Origin: Brienomyrus brachyistius
Taxonomy: Eukaryota; Chordata; Actinopteri; Osteoglossiformes; Mormyridae
Reading direction: 5' to 3'
NCBI RefSeq assembly: GCF_023856365.1
Contig: NC_064554.1
Coordinates: 11,377,801 to 11,441,800, forward strand
Length of the DNA: 64,000 nucleotides
Of the stretch, positions 1 through 10,840 are shown piece by piece. The translations under genes and the position numbers were made by a program. The notes under the pieces were generated by a model. The model had not been told where the DNA came from. It searched no databases and saw nothing but the letters and a program-made list of their open reading frames with translations. The stretch's first letter is position 1. Each line of letters begins with the position of its first letter.

Positions 1-3000
1 TAACAGGCTATCTCATACATATTTATACGTGTACATTATCCTCTGAGCTGAGTACACAGTCACCTCTGTTGCAAGTCTCCAGACAGACCTGTTATTAACA
101 GTAAACTCAGTTTAGTGTTGATATCAATATATGTCACTGTAAATCAGTTTGAGCATTTCCGAGATTGATTTGACACAAACATTTATTTTTCTTGCCAGGG
201 TAATTTTGTACCTGTGGGTACAACCAATCAATTGCATCAGGTTAGAAGGTATCTTGGGACTGTGAGCTGTTGTTGAGTTTATGAGGTGAGGCGTAGGTGC
301 GCCCAGGAGCACCGAACACCATCCAGAACACCGATCCACAGCCAATCTGGAGACAGCTGATCCCATGAAATTAACATGTGGCAGTGTCCGTTGGACTAAC
401 AGGTGGCGTGGAGGCTTAGTAGCTACATGCACAATCAAACTCCCGGTAGGTGTTCTGCTGTTGTACCCTTGAGCAATACACTTAACCTAAATTGCTTCAG
501 TAAAAATATCCAGGCACTAAAATGGGCAAATTGTAAAATTGGAACCTAAGTAGGGCAAGTTAGATGAAACTGTGTGTTAAGCAGGTAGTAAATAGTCGAT
601 GCATTTTCTTGGAGTTTGCATATGAATCCATGAAGGAAACTTTCATCTAACATTACATTCTGTATGTGGACTTAAGTTTGGGCCAGGCAGAGACTTTTGG
701 CTCTGATAAATGTCTGACACATAAAGAGAACGGACATCGAGACGCAAAACACCCACAGAGATGCATGTTCTTCGCTGATTACATCATTATGCTTCACCGG
801 CAGATCAATGCTGCAGCCAGCTGAATAAGAAACAAAGAATCTATTCACCAAATTCCCCATTTGCTCCCTTAAATCTGAGCCAATGGCCACACCTTCCTGC
901 CTTTTCCCTTCTCTCCAGAGGCCATGAAGACTTCAGCGGCCAGAGACTACGACCATAAAGTGCGCGTCCTGTTAGCTTCACAATGTACCTTTCGGTGTTG
1001 CAGTTTGGAACCGAATAACAACACAGATAAACGACAGCAAAGAGGAATAGTGAGCGCAGGTTCCGTGCTCGGTTTGGCCAGACTGTCTGGGATGGCTGCT
1101 GTGATGCCCTGACTCCTGAAGGTGTTGACTCTCAGCAGGATACCGATCTCCCCCTCCTGTGCCCAACAGCTCCTCCTCGACTCCGTACCCTCCCCAGTCT
1201 TCATCAGGGAGGTTGTCTGCTCCAAATGAACAGCGGCACCCCGGTGTGCTTGGAGAGTGACCTTTGGACAGCCATCAGGTAGCCAAAGAACCAGAAAAGG
1301 GGCCACGCATCAGCCAATGAGGAAGCTGCCGAATGGATGATGTCACCAGCAGTGAGGCACTGTCAGTCTATGGCAGGAGTCACATGTGACCTCCACCAGC
1401 TACCATGTGCATGCACATGTACAGAATACTGGAGTAGCTGCACTGTTGACCGCCGGTGACCATGCATGCCACAGGTGCCTGTCTGCTCTGTAAGGATGTT
1501 CTTGTGTGACCCTGTAGAAGATGTGCTGGGTGACTAATCACTAAACCAGACATGGTTAGGCATTACCACCCTGGATCTGAACATGGCTGTTAGTTATGTC
1601 CAGCTTGCTACACATGAGAGACAAAGACCCCATCCGTAATGCATCCGCATGCTCTCCTAGTGCGGTCGCACCATTGCGGACGTGTGAGCACAAACGCTCA
1701 TGTTCTCACGGCTGACGAGCGGTGCGTGGCCTCCGGGAGCGGCGGCGACGGCACGGCCTGAGCTTTCACCCGTCCATCGCTATGGGCCGGAGCGACAACT
1801 GAGAAATGCGTGAGTGTTTACAAAACAGCTCGGCTGAAGTGCTGCAGCTGTGTTCCCATGGCAACGGCGCGCCGAGCCGCGTGCCGAGGCATGAAGCGGC
1901 GGGGGGGCGGGGGGGGGGGGGGGTGTTGTCCGTCCTCTCTTCTGTGCTTTTTATTTCTTCCGCTCTCCGTCTCTGCCGGCAGGATGCCAGTGGGTTCATG
2001 TTCTGGTGTCCTGCACACAGCCTGGTACAGGAGTAAACAAATACTGAGCAGGCAACAGGCAGACAGGGTGAGCAAACGAGAGAACAGGCGCGTTCATGCG
2101 GCACAAATGGCCCCTTGACGGCACAGCGGCAGAAGCCACGACTGGGAAGTTCAAAAGTCACTCTGGTCAGGTGAAACATTGCATAAGGATGGCTTAGACT
2201 GTCCAGCGAGCTCTCCGGGTCTTCCTGGGTCATGGGTGCTTTACATGTGGTGCGTAGATACTTGTTGGGCTTCAGGGAATGTGGCGGGGGGGGGGGGGGT
2301 GAACTAGCAGAATTTAGTAAATTCCCAATCTTGTGTGACTCATTGCTCCCCGGGAGCCCAGCAGGTATAAATAGCAAGTCTGGCACTCTTTCCGCTGCTC
2401 CCCAGAGTGACAGCGGGGTGCATCGTCCTAAAACCGTACGCAGGTTTCCTGCTAAACAGACCACCAAAAGTTTCTCTGCTAAATATTGAGGCATCACTGC
2501 ACACGGTGCAGGAGAATTTATGGCCGAGCAGGCAGTCTGAGATCCACTTAAGATTCCCCGGCATTAGTCAGAACAGCTGACGCGGTCCTGAATGTCAACA
2601 GGTGTCTGTAGCTAAAAGTACAGAACACAGAGCACTTTATAGTCCATGGCTTCCTCAAGCACATGCTACTTCGGACTGTCTCCGCGGCAACAGACATCTA
2701 AGATGTTTGAGTTGACGGCGCTGGGAATATTTGCATGAGAGCCTCCTGTCCAGGTAAGCCGTGCACTGACACTGCACTGACACTGCACTGAGGCCGGAGC
2801 ATCAGCTGCCACACTGCTAGCGTCAATATCTCACTGTAGCAGTGAAAGCTAATTCTTCCAGAAGGTCTATCCTCCGGTGCATGTTTCTGGGGATAATAAA
2901 ACGCTCCCTTGTCACACCAGTGACAGAATCACGCCCCATTATTAATATACTATGGCTCCCGCAGTGCCCTGACTTGCTTGCCTCAGGTGAATTGCATTGT

Positions 3001-4735
3001 CTGCACAGAATGCCTTTGGACGGTATGAATATACAAATTAGCGGTACCGCCGGAGCACAGCGCCTCAGTGGGAGGGGCCGTGGCGTGTTGGGTCCCGCAC
3101 TGCCATTTCCGCTGTGGCGTCTCCTCATCTGCCTGCCTTCCTTCTGGGTACACTGGGTTCCTCACACCTTTCTTGGTGAGATGTTCTCCACACATCCAGT
3201 GATCTGGGGCCAAGGGTCGCGGTTATCCTTTCTGATATAACTGATTGCTCAGATGACTGTCGACTCATCCATGCTCTGAATTATATATGACAGTATCTTT
3301 TATTTACCATCGAACTGTGATATCAATATTGGAGTTTTAATACGTACAGGAGGTTGGTGAAACTCGTGGCACAGCAGTGCCCTCATGTGTCTGAATGAGG
3401 GAATAGCAGTCTTTGTCAATGAAGGAGCATCCCTGTTTCATTAGTTATTTCTGTTTTTATAGTGCCTGTGGATTCTGAATATTAGGATTCACAACTAAAC
3501 ATCTGAAGGACTTTCTGCGATTGTCTTAGATATGACCTGAGATCAGGCAGGGCACTGCACCGATAAGAGGTGCCATGTGGTCGATTCTGCACAAGAGTGC
3601 TCTAGACGACATACAAAGCAGCTACCGGACTACCAAAGTAAAGCCAAGGGCCTGTGGGTAAGCCTTTCATCGAGTGCTTCTCCTCCGGGAAACGGCTGCT
3701 CCGAGTAATTGGTGGGAGGAGCGCCCCCTCTCAGCCGTGCCATCCTGCAGTGTTTTCCTGAAGTCCTAACTTTCACTGTTATGGTGTCAGGATGAACGGG
3801 AAGTTTCGAAATGATGCATCCTTAACATGTGTGTCTTTAAAAGGCACATGCAGAATGTCCATTAGGAAAACTAAATTACACTGCACATGGTTTAAGGGCC
3901 AACTGTTAACATTAAATCCTTGACATCCTCTCAGATCAGTACACAGTGTGATGTGTGTGAAGCACCTTCTTCATACCTGCAAACACAGGGCAGCTGTAGG
4001 TCCTTCTTGATGTTTTTGGGCAGATCCTTCACAATCCTCTACAAATACAGGCTTTCATCACTCCCCAGCAGTTTCATGGCCCCTCAGACTAAGAGCCCCC
4101 GCAATGCTATAGAGACGCAGTCTCTTTACTCAAGGTCACCAGCTTTACCGTTCACACCCTTCCAGAAAATTCTACGGAAAATACAACTGGCATTTCCCAG
4201 AGTTCCTTTACGCCCCTAAGCCTCTGAGCCAACCATTCTTGCCCGAATTACATCTATTGTTCGTCCCGTGTGGTCAGCATTTTTGCACTTATTCCCAATA
4301 AATTTCACTTAACCTACATGTTTGCGCTGTGGTCCAATTCAGCCACGTCGGATATCTTCGCCACATCAAGTTTTTATGAATAACCCAGTGCGCTGAGATG
4401 ATTCAACACTCAGCCAGAAGAGCTGAATCCCACTCTGGTTCAGCAGAAAACTTTCTGTCAGTGGGAAAATGTCTTTAAGAACATTCTGTTTTTGTGTTGG
4501 TTTACAAAGTTAATTCTTCTCAGAGGAGACTACTAGTAGGCTCAGCACTAACGTACTGTATTTATCCAGAGATTGAACTATTTTTATTATAATTACACCA
4601 AAGGAACATGCAATTTATTTCTCTGGATACCTTGTAACAGATCTGATTGTCTTGGAGACGACAGGGGTCACTCCTGGTTGATGAATCCATATGTTTTTGT
4701 CTGTGTTTTGCACTACATGTATGTTCATGCTGCGC
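1..4735. other. Intergenic stretch, no recognisable gene
   Basis: No reading frame here shows a family I recognise or credible exon structure. A CpG-rich patch lies at about 1640-1920 and could be a promoter, but no exon was found beside it. Poly-G runs occur at 1909-1923 and 2286-2299. A short 11-bp unit (ACTGCACTGAC-like) is repeated three times at 2762-2792. Confidence 0.5.
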
Positions 4736-4800
4736 CAGAACTTCCTCCTGGGATCAATGAAGTACATCTTAATCTTAATCTGAATCTTAATCTTAATGTG
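4700..4800 (+). repeat. 3' tail of a retroposon (LINE/SINE type)
   Basis: The text CCTCCTGGGATCAATGAAGT followed by (ATCTTA/AATCTT)n resembles the common fish retroposon end 'GGGATCAATAAAGTA' plus a short simple repeat. The body upstream is too decayed to assign. Family name not determined. Confidence 0.45.
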
Positions 4801-5339
4801 CTGAAGCAGCAGGCTGCCTGTGACTGGTTTCCGGTACCCTGGTGTCCATTGAACCTATAGCTGGCCACCATCCTCAGGTTCCTCACCCCCCTCAGGCAGC
4901 TGCAGAGAGAACCTCAGCCCCAGAAAGCAAGGCTGTCCCCTTCTGCCGTTGTGCCTGGTCTCCAGTCTGGACACGCGATACACAGGAACCCACTCCTCAT
5001 CATGAGAGCCGTGCCAGGCGAAGGCGTCATATCTAAGCGAGGAGAGAGGCACATAATTCAAGTCAAGCATGATGAGTTTTACCAGCAAGATGCATCATCC
5101 ATCAGAATAATTCAAAATATGATTTTATACAATGGTATCATAGACAAAATCAATAGTGTAAGAAAAGGATTTTCTTTTGACATAAATCTTTGTAAGGCAC
5201 TTTGCATACAGACGTGGATAAATTAGTTTTTTTGTACTCTTGCCTAAAAACTCGCTCTGAAATAACTTAAAACTGGCAGAAGTTTAACAGCTTCCCTTAT
5301 TGTTTATTCTGTATTTAACACAAATCAGACTTTGCTTTT

Positions 5340-6334
5340 GACTGATTTAGTTGAATATTTTATATAATGAAACAAATGGAAATGGCTTTGGGGTTTGTCA
5401 GCATGCAGTTCGGCGATTTCCACTCTGGCTTTTTTACGTTTTTCTGTCAGTAGTGGAGTCCTCCTGGATCTTCTTCCATGGAGCCCATTATTGTTCAAAA
5501 TGTGACGGATGGTGCGATGAGAAGGTGACGTACCTTGACCTTGGAGCTTGAATGGTTTTGGATGGTTTCCTTTTTCTACACTCCGCACCATCTTTCCTCT
5601 TGCGTCCACATCCTGGGAGGTTGGCTACAGTCCTGTGAAACTTATACTTTGGTAATTGTGGGGGGCGGCATGGTGGTGCAGTGGTTAGCACTGTTGCCTC
5701 ACACCTCTGGCACCCGGGTTCGAGTCTCCGCCTGGGTCACATGTGTGTGGAGTTTGCATGTTCTCCCCATGTCGTCTTGGGGTTTCCTCCGGGTACTCCA
5801 GTTTCCCCCCACAGTCCAAAAACATGCTGAGGCTAATTGGAGTTGCTAAATTGCCTGTAGGTGTGCGTGCGTGTGTGAGTGAATGGTGTGTGAGTGAATG
5901 GTGTGTGAGTGTGCCCTGCGATGGGCTGGCCCCCCATCCTGGGTTGTTCCCTGCCTCATGCCCATTGCTTCCGGGATAGGCTCCGGACCCCCCGCGACCC
6001 AGTAGGATAAGCGGTTTGGAAAATGGATGGATGGATGGCACCTGTGATACTAGTGAAGTTTAAAACATGATTATAACTTAGTTTGAAACATGACTATAAT
6101 GCAAGGATAAATACTCAATTAAGGGGTACTATCAAATCTGTCCATACCATTGTAACATATCTTTGTAAAATAAACACCAAATGATTTCTTTTCACAGTTT
6201 CAATGGTTTACTCTATCACATACTAAAGGCATGTATACATTAGACAATTGATTTTAATTGAATCACTTTTCAGGAGAAATGAAACATTGTTTCAATGAGC
6301 TGTAAGGGTACCAACAAATTTGTCCACCTCTGTA
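5340..6334 (-). mobile_element. Decayed Tc1-like DNA transposon
   Basis: The minus strand encodes pieces of a Tc1/mariner transposase in more than one frame. A segment at about 5650-5590 reads TVANLPGCGRKRK, the linker after the N-terminal helix-turn-helix. After a frameshift, about 5515-5400 reads RTIRHILNNNGLHG then PLLTEKRKKARVEIAE, typical of the second DNA-binding helix region just before the catalytic DDE domain. The catalytic domain itself is missing. The right end, about 6305-6334 (GGGTACCAACAAATTTGTCC then ACCTCTGTA), is a Tc1-type terminal inverted repeat ending in TA. No left terminal repeat was seen, so the element is truncated. A SINE sits inside it at 5661-6038. It is dead: frameshifted and lacking the catalytic acids. 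Confidence 0.75.
5661..6038 (+). mobile_element. tRNA-derived SINE, full-length copy
   Basis: The start carries RNA polymerase III promoter boxes: an A box in TGGTGCAGTGGTTAGCAC (from 5674) and a B box GGGTTCGAGTC (5716-5726). A conserved body follows (TGCATGTTCTCCCCATG, then CCTCCGGGTACTCC), ending with AGGATAAGCGGTTTGGAAAA and a (TGGA)n tail. The same family recurs at 14338-14670 and in a deleted form at 29902-29998. No convincing target-site duplication was seen. It interrupts the Tc1-like element on either side of it. Confidence 0.85.
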
Positions 6335-6379
6335 TGTCTGTCTGAAGGGTGTCAATTCATGCACGAACCCGCCTTACTT

Positions 6380-8397
6380 TCATTCACGTACTTCTTCTGA
6401 ATGACTTGTCGTCAGTTTCCTGTATCTGCGTCTGCTTCTGCGGAGCAGGATTTCCTTTAACCATATTCTCAGCATGTAGTAGCCATACAGAAAGTACCAG
6501 CTGCCCTTCCCGTAGGTGAAGTCTGCACTCCGCACCAGCATTGAACACGAGGAGCTCAGCATGAAAGCCAGGAGCTCCGCCGGATCGGTGCCGACCGCAG
6601 GCTGCCTGTCGGCAGGTTTTTTGGGGTTTCCCCATCATGCTGGTTGGGTACCTGATGTTATAAAAGAGGATGACATGAACTCTGAAGATTATGGGTCAGT
6701 GTCTGGATTACTCATTAGCAGACATGCAGACCAGGGGGTTGAAGAGAATGTTGGTGCAAGAACTGTTCGATAATGAGTGGAATGGTCCGGATCTTGTTGT
6801 TGGTGAGGACAAGGTCCGGAAGGGTGGGTATGTTGAAGGAGTCTGCGCCAATTTCAGTCGGGCCAAAGTTCTCCAGGACCAAAGGCAGGTCCTGTTGGGC
6901 ATGAGAGCTTTGCCGTTGCACGTGTCGCTCATTTCAAGATGAATGAGGTTGCCCAGCATGGAAGATGGCGTAGAATCTAAACTATAAAGCTTATTGGTGG
7001 AGAGATTAAACTGCTTCAAGTCCCACAGTCCTGAAAAGAGCTTAGCTGGCAGCTGACGGATTCCATGAGGCTGCTGTCTCCGGGGTTTCTGGGCTGGCAA
7101 GTTGGGCAGGGGGTCCCTTCATGGAATCGAAGGGTATTTCTGACCAGATCCAAAATCAGAAGCTTCTTCAGATTGATGAGTGTCCATCTCATCACCATTT
7201 TTAGCTGATTACTGTCCAGGTATAAGTGAGCTCAAGCAAACCTTGAAATGCGCCAGAACTAATGTACTGCAGACTGTTGCCACCAAAGTGTAGTATCTGG
7301 AGTCGGGGCATCAAAAGCTGTTCCTGTAAAGGGACCTGAGTCAGTTATTTCTGAGCTTCAGGACACTTAGCTTACCAAGAACTCGGAAAGTGACGTTGTA
7401 AATGACCTCTTTAGCATTTCTGAAGAGAACAAACTCCTCCAGGTTGTTCAGACCAAAGAAGGCTGTTGTGGATGAAGCCAGTGTTGTTCTCAGCCAGACT
7501 GAGATGGGACAGCTGTGAAACATTCCTGATTGAAGAAGATGTGGTTATGCTGTAGGTTCAAAAAGGTCAGGTAGGGAAGTGGAGAATGTTCTTTGAAGCT
7601 TGCGCAAAAATTGAGGTTTCTTATATGGTTGTGGTCTAGCTTAGATGCTGATGACAGGAGAAGAGCTGAAGCTGCTGTATTTCATTCTGGGACAAGTCCA
7701 AGTGACTAAGAAGACCAGTTCTGAAAGGCTCCTTTGGGTTCAGTGTACTTCCCTTCGGTCAGCTGGAGAGAAGAGACTTAACGCTTCGTTAAGACATCGC
7801 ACAGGAAGAAAAGGGATGTGTAATTTGAGAGGCCGGACTGCAGGGACAGGCTGACGTTTTGTAGACTAGGTGCCCAGCTAGTTTTTGTGAGAAGCCGTAT
7901 GATGTTCATGGGGTGGTGCCTGAAATCTATGGACTGAGGACTGGAAATTTCCACATGTGCAACATTGATTATTCTATGAGAAATGCTTGGCAGTGCAATC
8001 AAATCATTTTTTTTTTGTTTTTTAAATCAAGGTAATTTAAGGAAGGCTTTCTTGTAAAATGGAAATGGAGGCATTTATATCTGATTCAAGAAGCTAGCGC
8101 CCTGACATGACGGGCTCTCACAGCCCAGCTGATTAAAGGAGACGTCAAGGTCTGGAGAAACCCTGGAAGGCAAAGTCCTGCATCTCGGAGATCTGATTAT
8201 TGTCCAGCCACAATTCTTCCAGGTCGGTCAAATTGAAGGAGCTGCGATCCGAGAGCAAAGTCAGTTGAAGTGAGATTCAGCACCTTGGTGTTGCTGGGCA
8301 GGTCAGAAATGCTCTGACAGGAGATGGTGCGAGGATCCCTCAAACTCCGGTAGTGGTTTGGGAAAGAGACACCTTCAGTTATGGAAGGCAAAGATCC
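6380..8397 (-). pseudogene. Toll-like receptor pseudogene (ectodomain and transmembrane remnant)
   Basis: The minus strand carries successive fragments of a leucine-rich-repeat receptor in shifting frames. The N-terminal part (about 8390-8200) has the LRRNT-like LPSNTKVLNLTSTDF. Later pieces have LRR cores such as LGKLSVLKLRNN (about 7370-7340), LINLKKLLILDLVRN (about 7175-7130) and LWDLKQFNLSTNKLYSLD (about 7030-6970). Near 6510-6420 a segment reads YGKGSWYFLYGYYMLRIWL then LLRRSRRRYR, resembling the transmembrane/juxtamembrane stretch that precedes the TIR domain in fish TLR13/TLR22-type receptors. No TIR domain follows: homology stops close to the terminal repeat of the Tc1-like element at 6334. 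Stops and frameshifts are spread over the whole length. TLR identity is good; the subfamily is a guess. In a live receptor this would be a membrane sensor signalling through MyD88/TRIF adaptors; this copy cannot signal. Confidence 0.72.
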
Positions 8398-8399
8398 AG

Positions 8400-10695
8400 C
8401 ATGTCAGCAGGATCACCCCAGATGAGGCAGCCACGTATCGACAGTGACCAATCGGTTGTTTTAGCATGAGATTTTCCACACACTCTCCGTAATTCACCCT
8501 CATCCTTACAAGCTCCATCTCAGTGGGGCATCGAGTCACCACAGCGCTTCATCATCCTCACTTCCTGCTGATTTTTGTTTGTTTTTTTGAGGCGTAAGCA
8601 AGAACGCCCCCCCCCCCCCCCCCCCCCAAGAGGAAAAAATACTATCAGTCATGTATTCGTTTGTCTAAATCTGTTAAGAGTAAGACATACGTGAAAACAC
8701 TTCAAATATTCATCGTGTTCCCTAACATTTTTCATTTAATTTAGGAAAATGGCCATATTAACTACATCATGACCATGAATGAATATAAGAACCATAGTTC
8801 CGCAAAACACTGTACAGTCAGAAGAGACTTAATTATTCTTCCTGTGTTCTACAGTGACACGAGGATTATATTCATGTATAGTAGCTTTTCTTTCTCCCTC
8901 AAATTCTGAATAAAAATACAAAACAAATATAAGAGCACTGTGGGATTTTTTCTTCAACAAATTCAGCTCATATCAACTTTCTTTTTCGCTGTTTGCTGTT
9001 CTTGTGATCGTTCATAAATAACCGCGCATGTTTTTTCCATGACTGCCATTAGGGAACAGCTGCAAAATGTATGTACTGATCAGCATATATTATGCATATC
9101 ACTGTAACGCTTATAGGTTATAAATATTTGATTGGGGGGGGGGGGGGGGAGAGCTTTAATTTAAAAAGCACAGCACAGGCCACTGCTGGAGACATAAAGA
9201 CAGGATATGCCGAGAGAAAACTGAGCAGTAAAGATTTAGCTAACAGAAAGAAAGATAAAAGAATTTCAAAAAAGAACAGCTTCCTGCATGAAAGTGTCGC
9301 AGCAGCGGACACTGAGATCGGGGGGCTTCAGAACCACAAGGTCACACAATCTCACTGTAATACAGACTCAGTGTGTCCCCTTGGTGACTCACTGACTCAC
9401 CATTTGCAGACTCGCAGGTTCAGGATGTGACTTGATCCCTTATATAATCCGAGGCCATGTTGCCACTTGGACACCGTGACTCAAAATATGAAAATCAGGC
9501 AGACGGAGTGAAATATGAAATCAAAGGGACTGGACAAGAGGAAGGGTATGTGTGTGCAACACCAGAGAGGCTCCCGTGATTTATGTACAGCCCGGAACGC
9601 TAATATGAATTAATCTTACTTTATTTGTGAAGAGCTGGTCTCTGTTGCCGTTTGGCTTTGCGCCTCATTCCACAGCCTGTGGATGATAATTTGTGGGAGT
9701 GTGAGTGTGTGTGCCCTGCGATAGACTGCTGGTCGGTACAGGGTGTTCTCCAGTGGAGCCAGAATAAGTCACTAGAAGGTGGATGGAAATTGTATTTTCG
9801 CATTGTGATTGGACTGGAAACTTCAGCTCGATGCACATTAGTCTGCTGAGGGAGACACAGTAATTCTGCTCCAGCATCTCATTCTGTAGCGTGTTTTGGG
9901 GGTAAACAGTGCAGCTCAATAATAAAGCGATTTATTAATACACACGTAGCCTATAGCTCCCTCGGCTTGGTGCGTTTGGTCCCTCAGCGCATTCCCATTT
10001 ACATGCCCCAAGGCTAAACAGAAGCAGAAGCATTTTTGCTCAAAAAAACTGCATTTAATCGCTTTGTGTTACTCCCCATACACACTGCATGACTGATATT
10101 CACTGGTAAACAAACAATAGCTGACAGAGCATATACAATCCAATGGCAATAATAATAAATGCTTTAAATCAAAATATTATGCAAAGTCATAATCAGCATT
10201 ATTAACATACCTTAAGTCAGCCCTCTCATGAAAAGCACCAAAAGTATATATTTTAAAAGGAATAAGCAGGTTAAGCATCTAATCATAACTGCTGTAGTTT
10301 CCCACAGATGAACAGAGCCTCTTTTCAGTGGAGACTCTCTGTACAGAGCAGTTAATATCTTCCCACTGCAACACAAAGTTCACGTCCCTCCTGCCTGCCG
10401 TGTTGGTGTTTGATGACGGCACCGTCTCCCCCCCCCTCCTCATTCGTCAGCGGATGGTTCAGACCTCTTCGGACATGGTTTGGGAAGAAAGCAACACAAG
10501 TGACAGGTGAAATGGATAAATAAGCAAGATTCACATGAGCTATTTCTGTCCTTCTTTTGGACAGACATTCAGACCAACAGAGAGAGAGGGATGCCTTTTC
10601 TCCCAGCCTTCGTGTACAATAACTTAAGGGTGTAAAACTTCCCTTCTGCTAGAATATGTGAGATGATACACTGGGGGTCTGATGGTCCAGCTGTG
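8400..10695. other. Gene-free stretch with a diverged SINE tail
   Basis: No exon could be supported, although the unidentified last exon of the adhesion GPCR may lie in here on the minus strand. A run of 21 C lies at 8607-8627 and 16 G at 9134-9149. About 9690-9785 (GTGTGTGCCCTGCGATAGAC onward, ending GGTGGATGG) is a degenerate 3' half of the SINE family seen at 5661-6038. Confidence 0.45.
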
Positions 10696-10699
10696 AAGT

Positions 10700-10815
10700 A
10701 TGTTTCACTAAAGCTTCCGTTAGCAGCTTACATAGTTAGAACTGTTTAGCTTCATGGTTCCAACTATGTAAGTTGCTAACGTTTTTAGCGAATGTGCTTT
10801 TGGGAAACGCACCCC
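10700..10815. mobile_element. Palindromic MITE-like element
   Basis: Arms GTTAGCAGCTTACATAGTT (10719-10737) and AACTATGTAAGTTGCTAAC (10762-10780) are inverted copies with one mismatch pair, separated by 24 bases. Weaker complementarity extends outward, and the right end is TTTGGGAAACGC, a motif common at the ends of fish MITEs. It lies 26 bp beyond the last recognised exon of the adhesion GPCR. Superfamily undetermined. Confidence 0.6.
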
Positions 10816-10840
10816 TGAGCATGGCGTGCCGACTCCTTAC

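Noticed and set aside
3920..4219. 99-codon plus-strand frame
   Set aside because: No known family, no flanking exon signals and ordinary composition.
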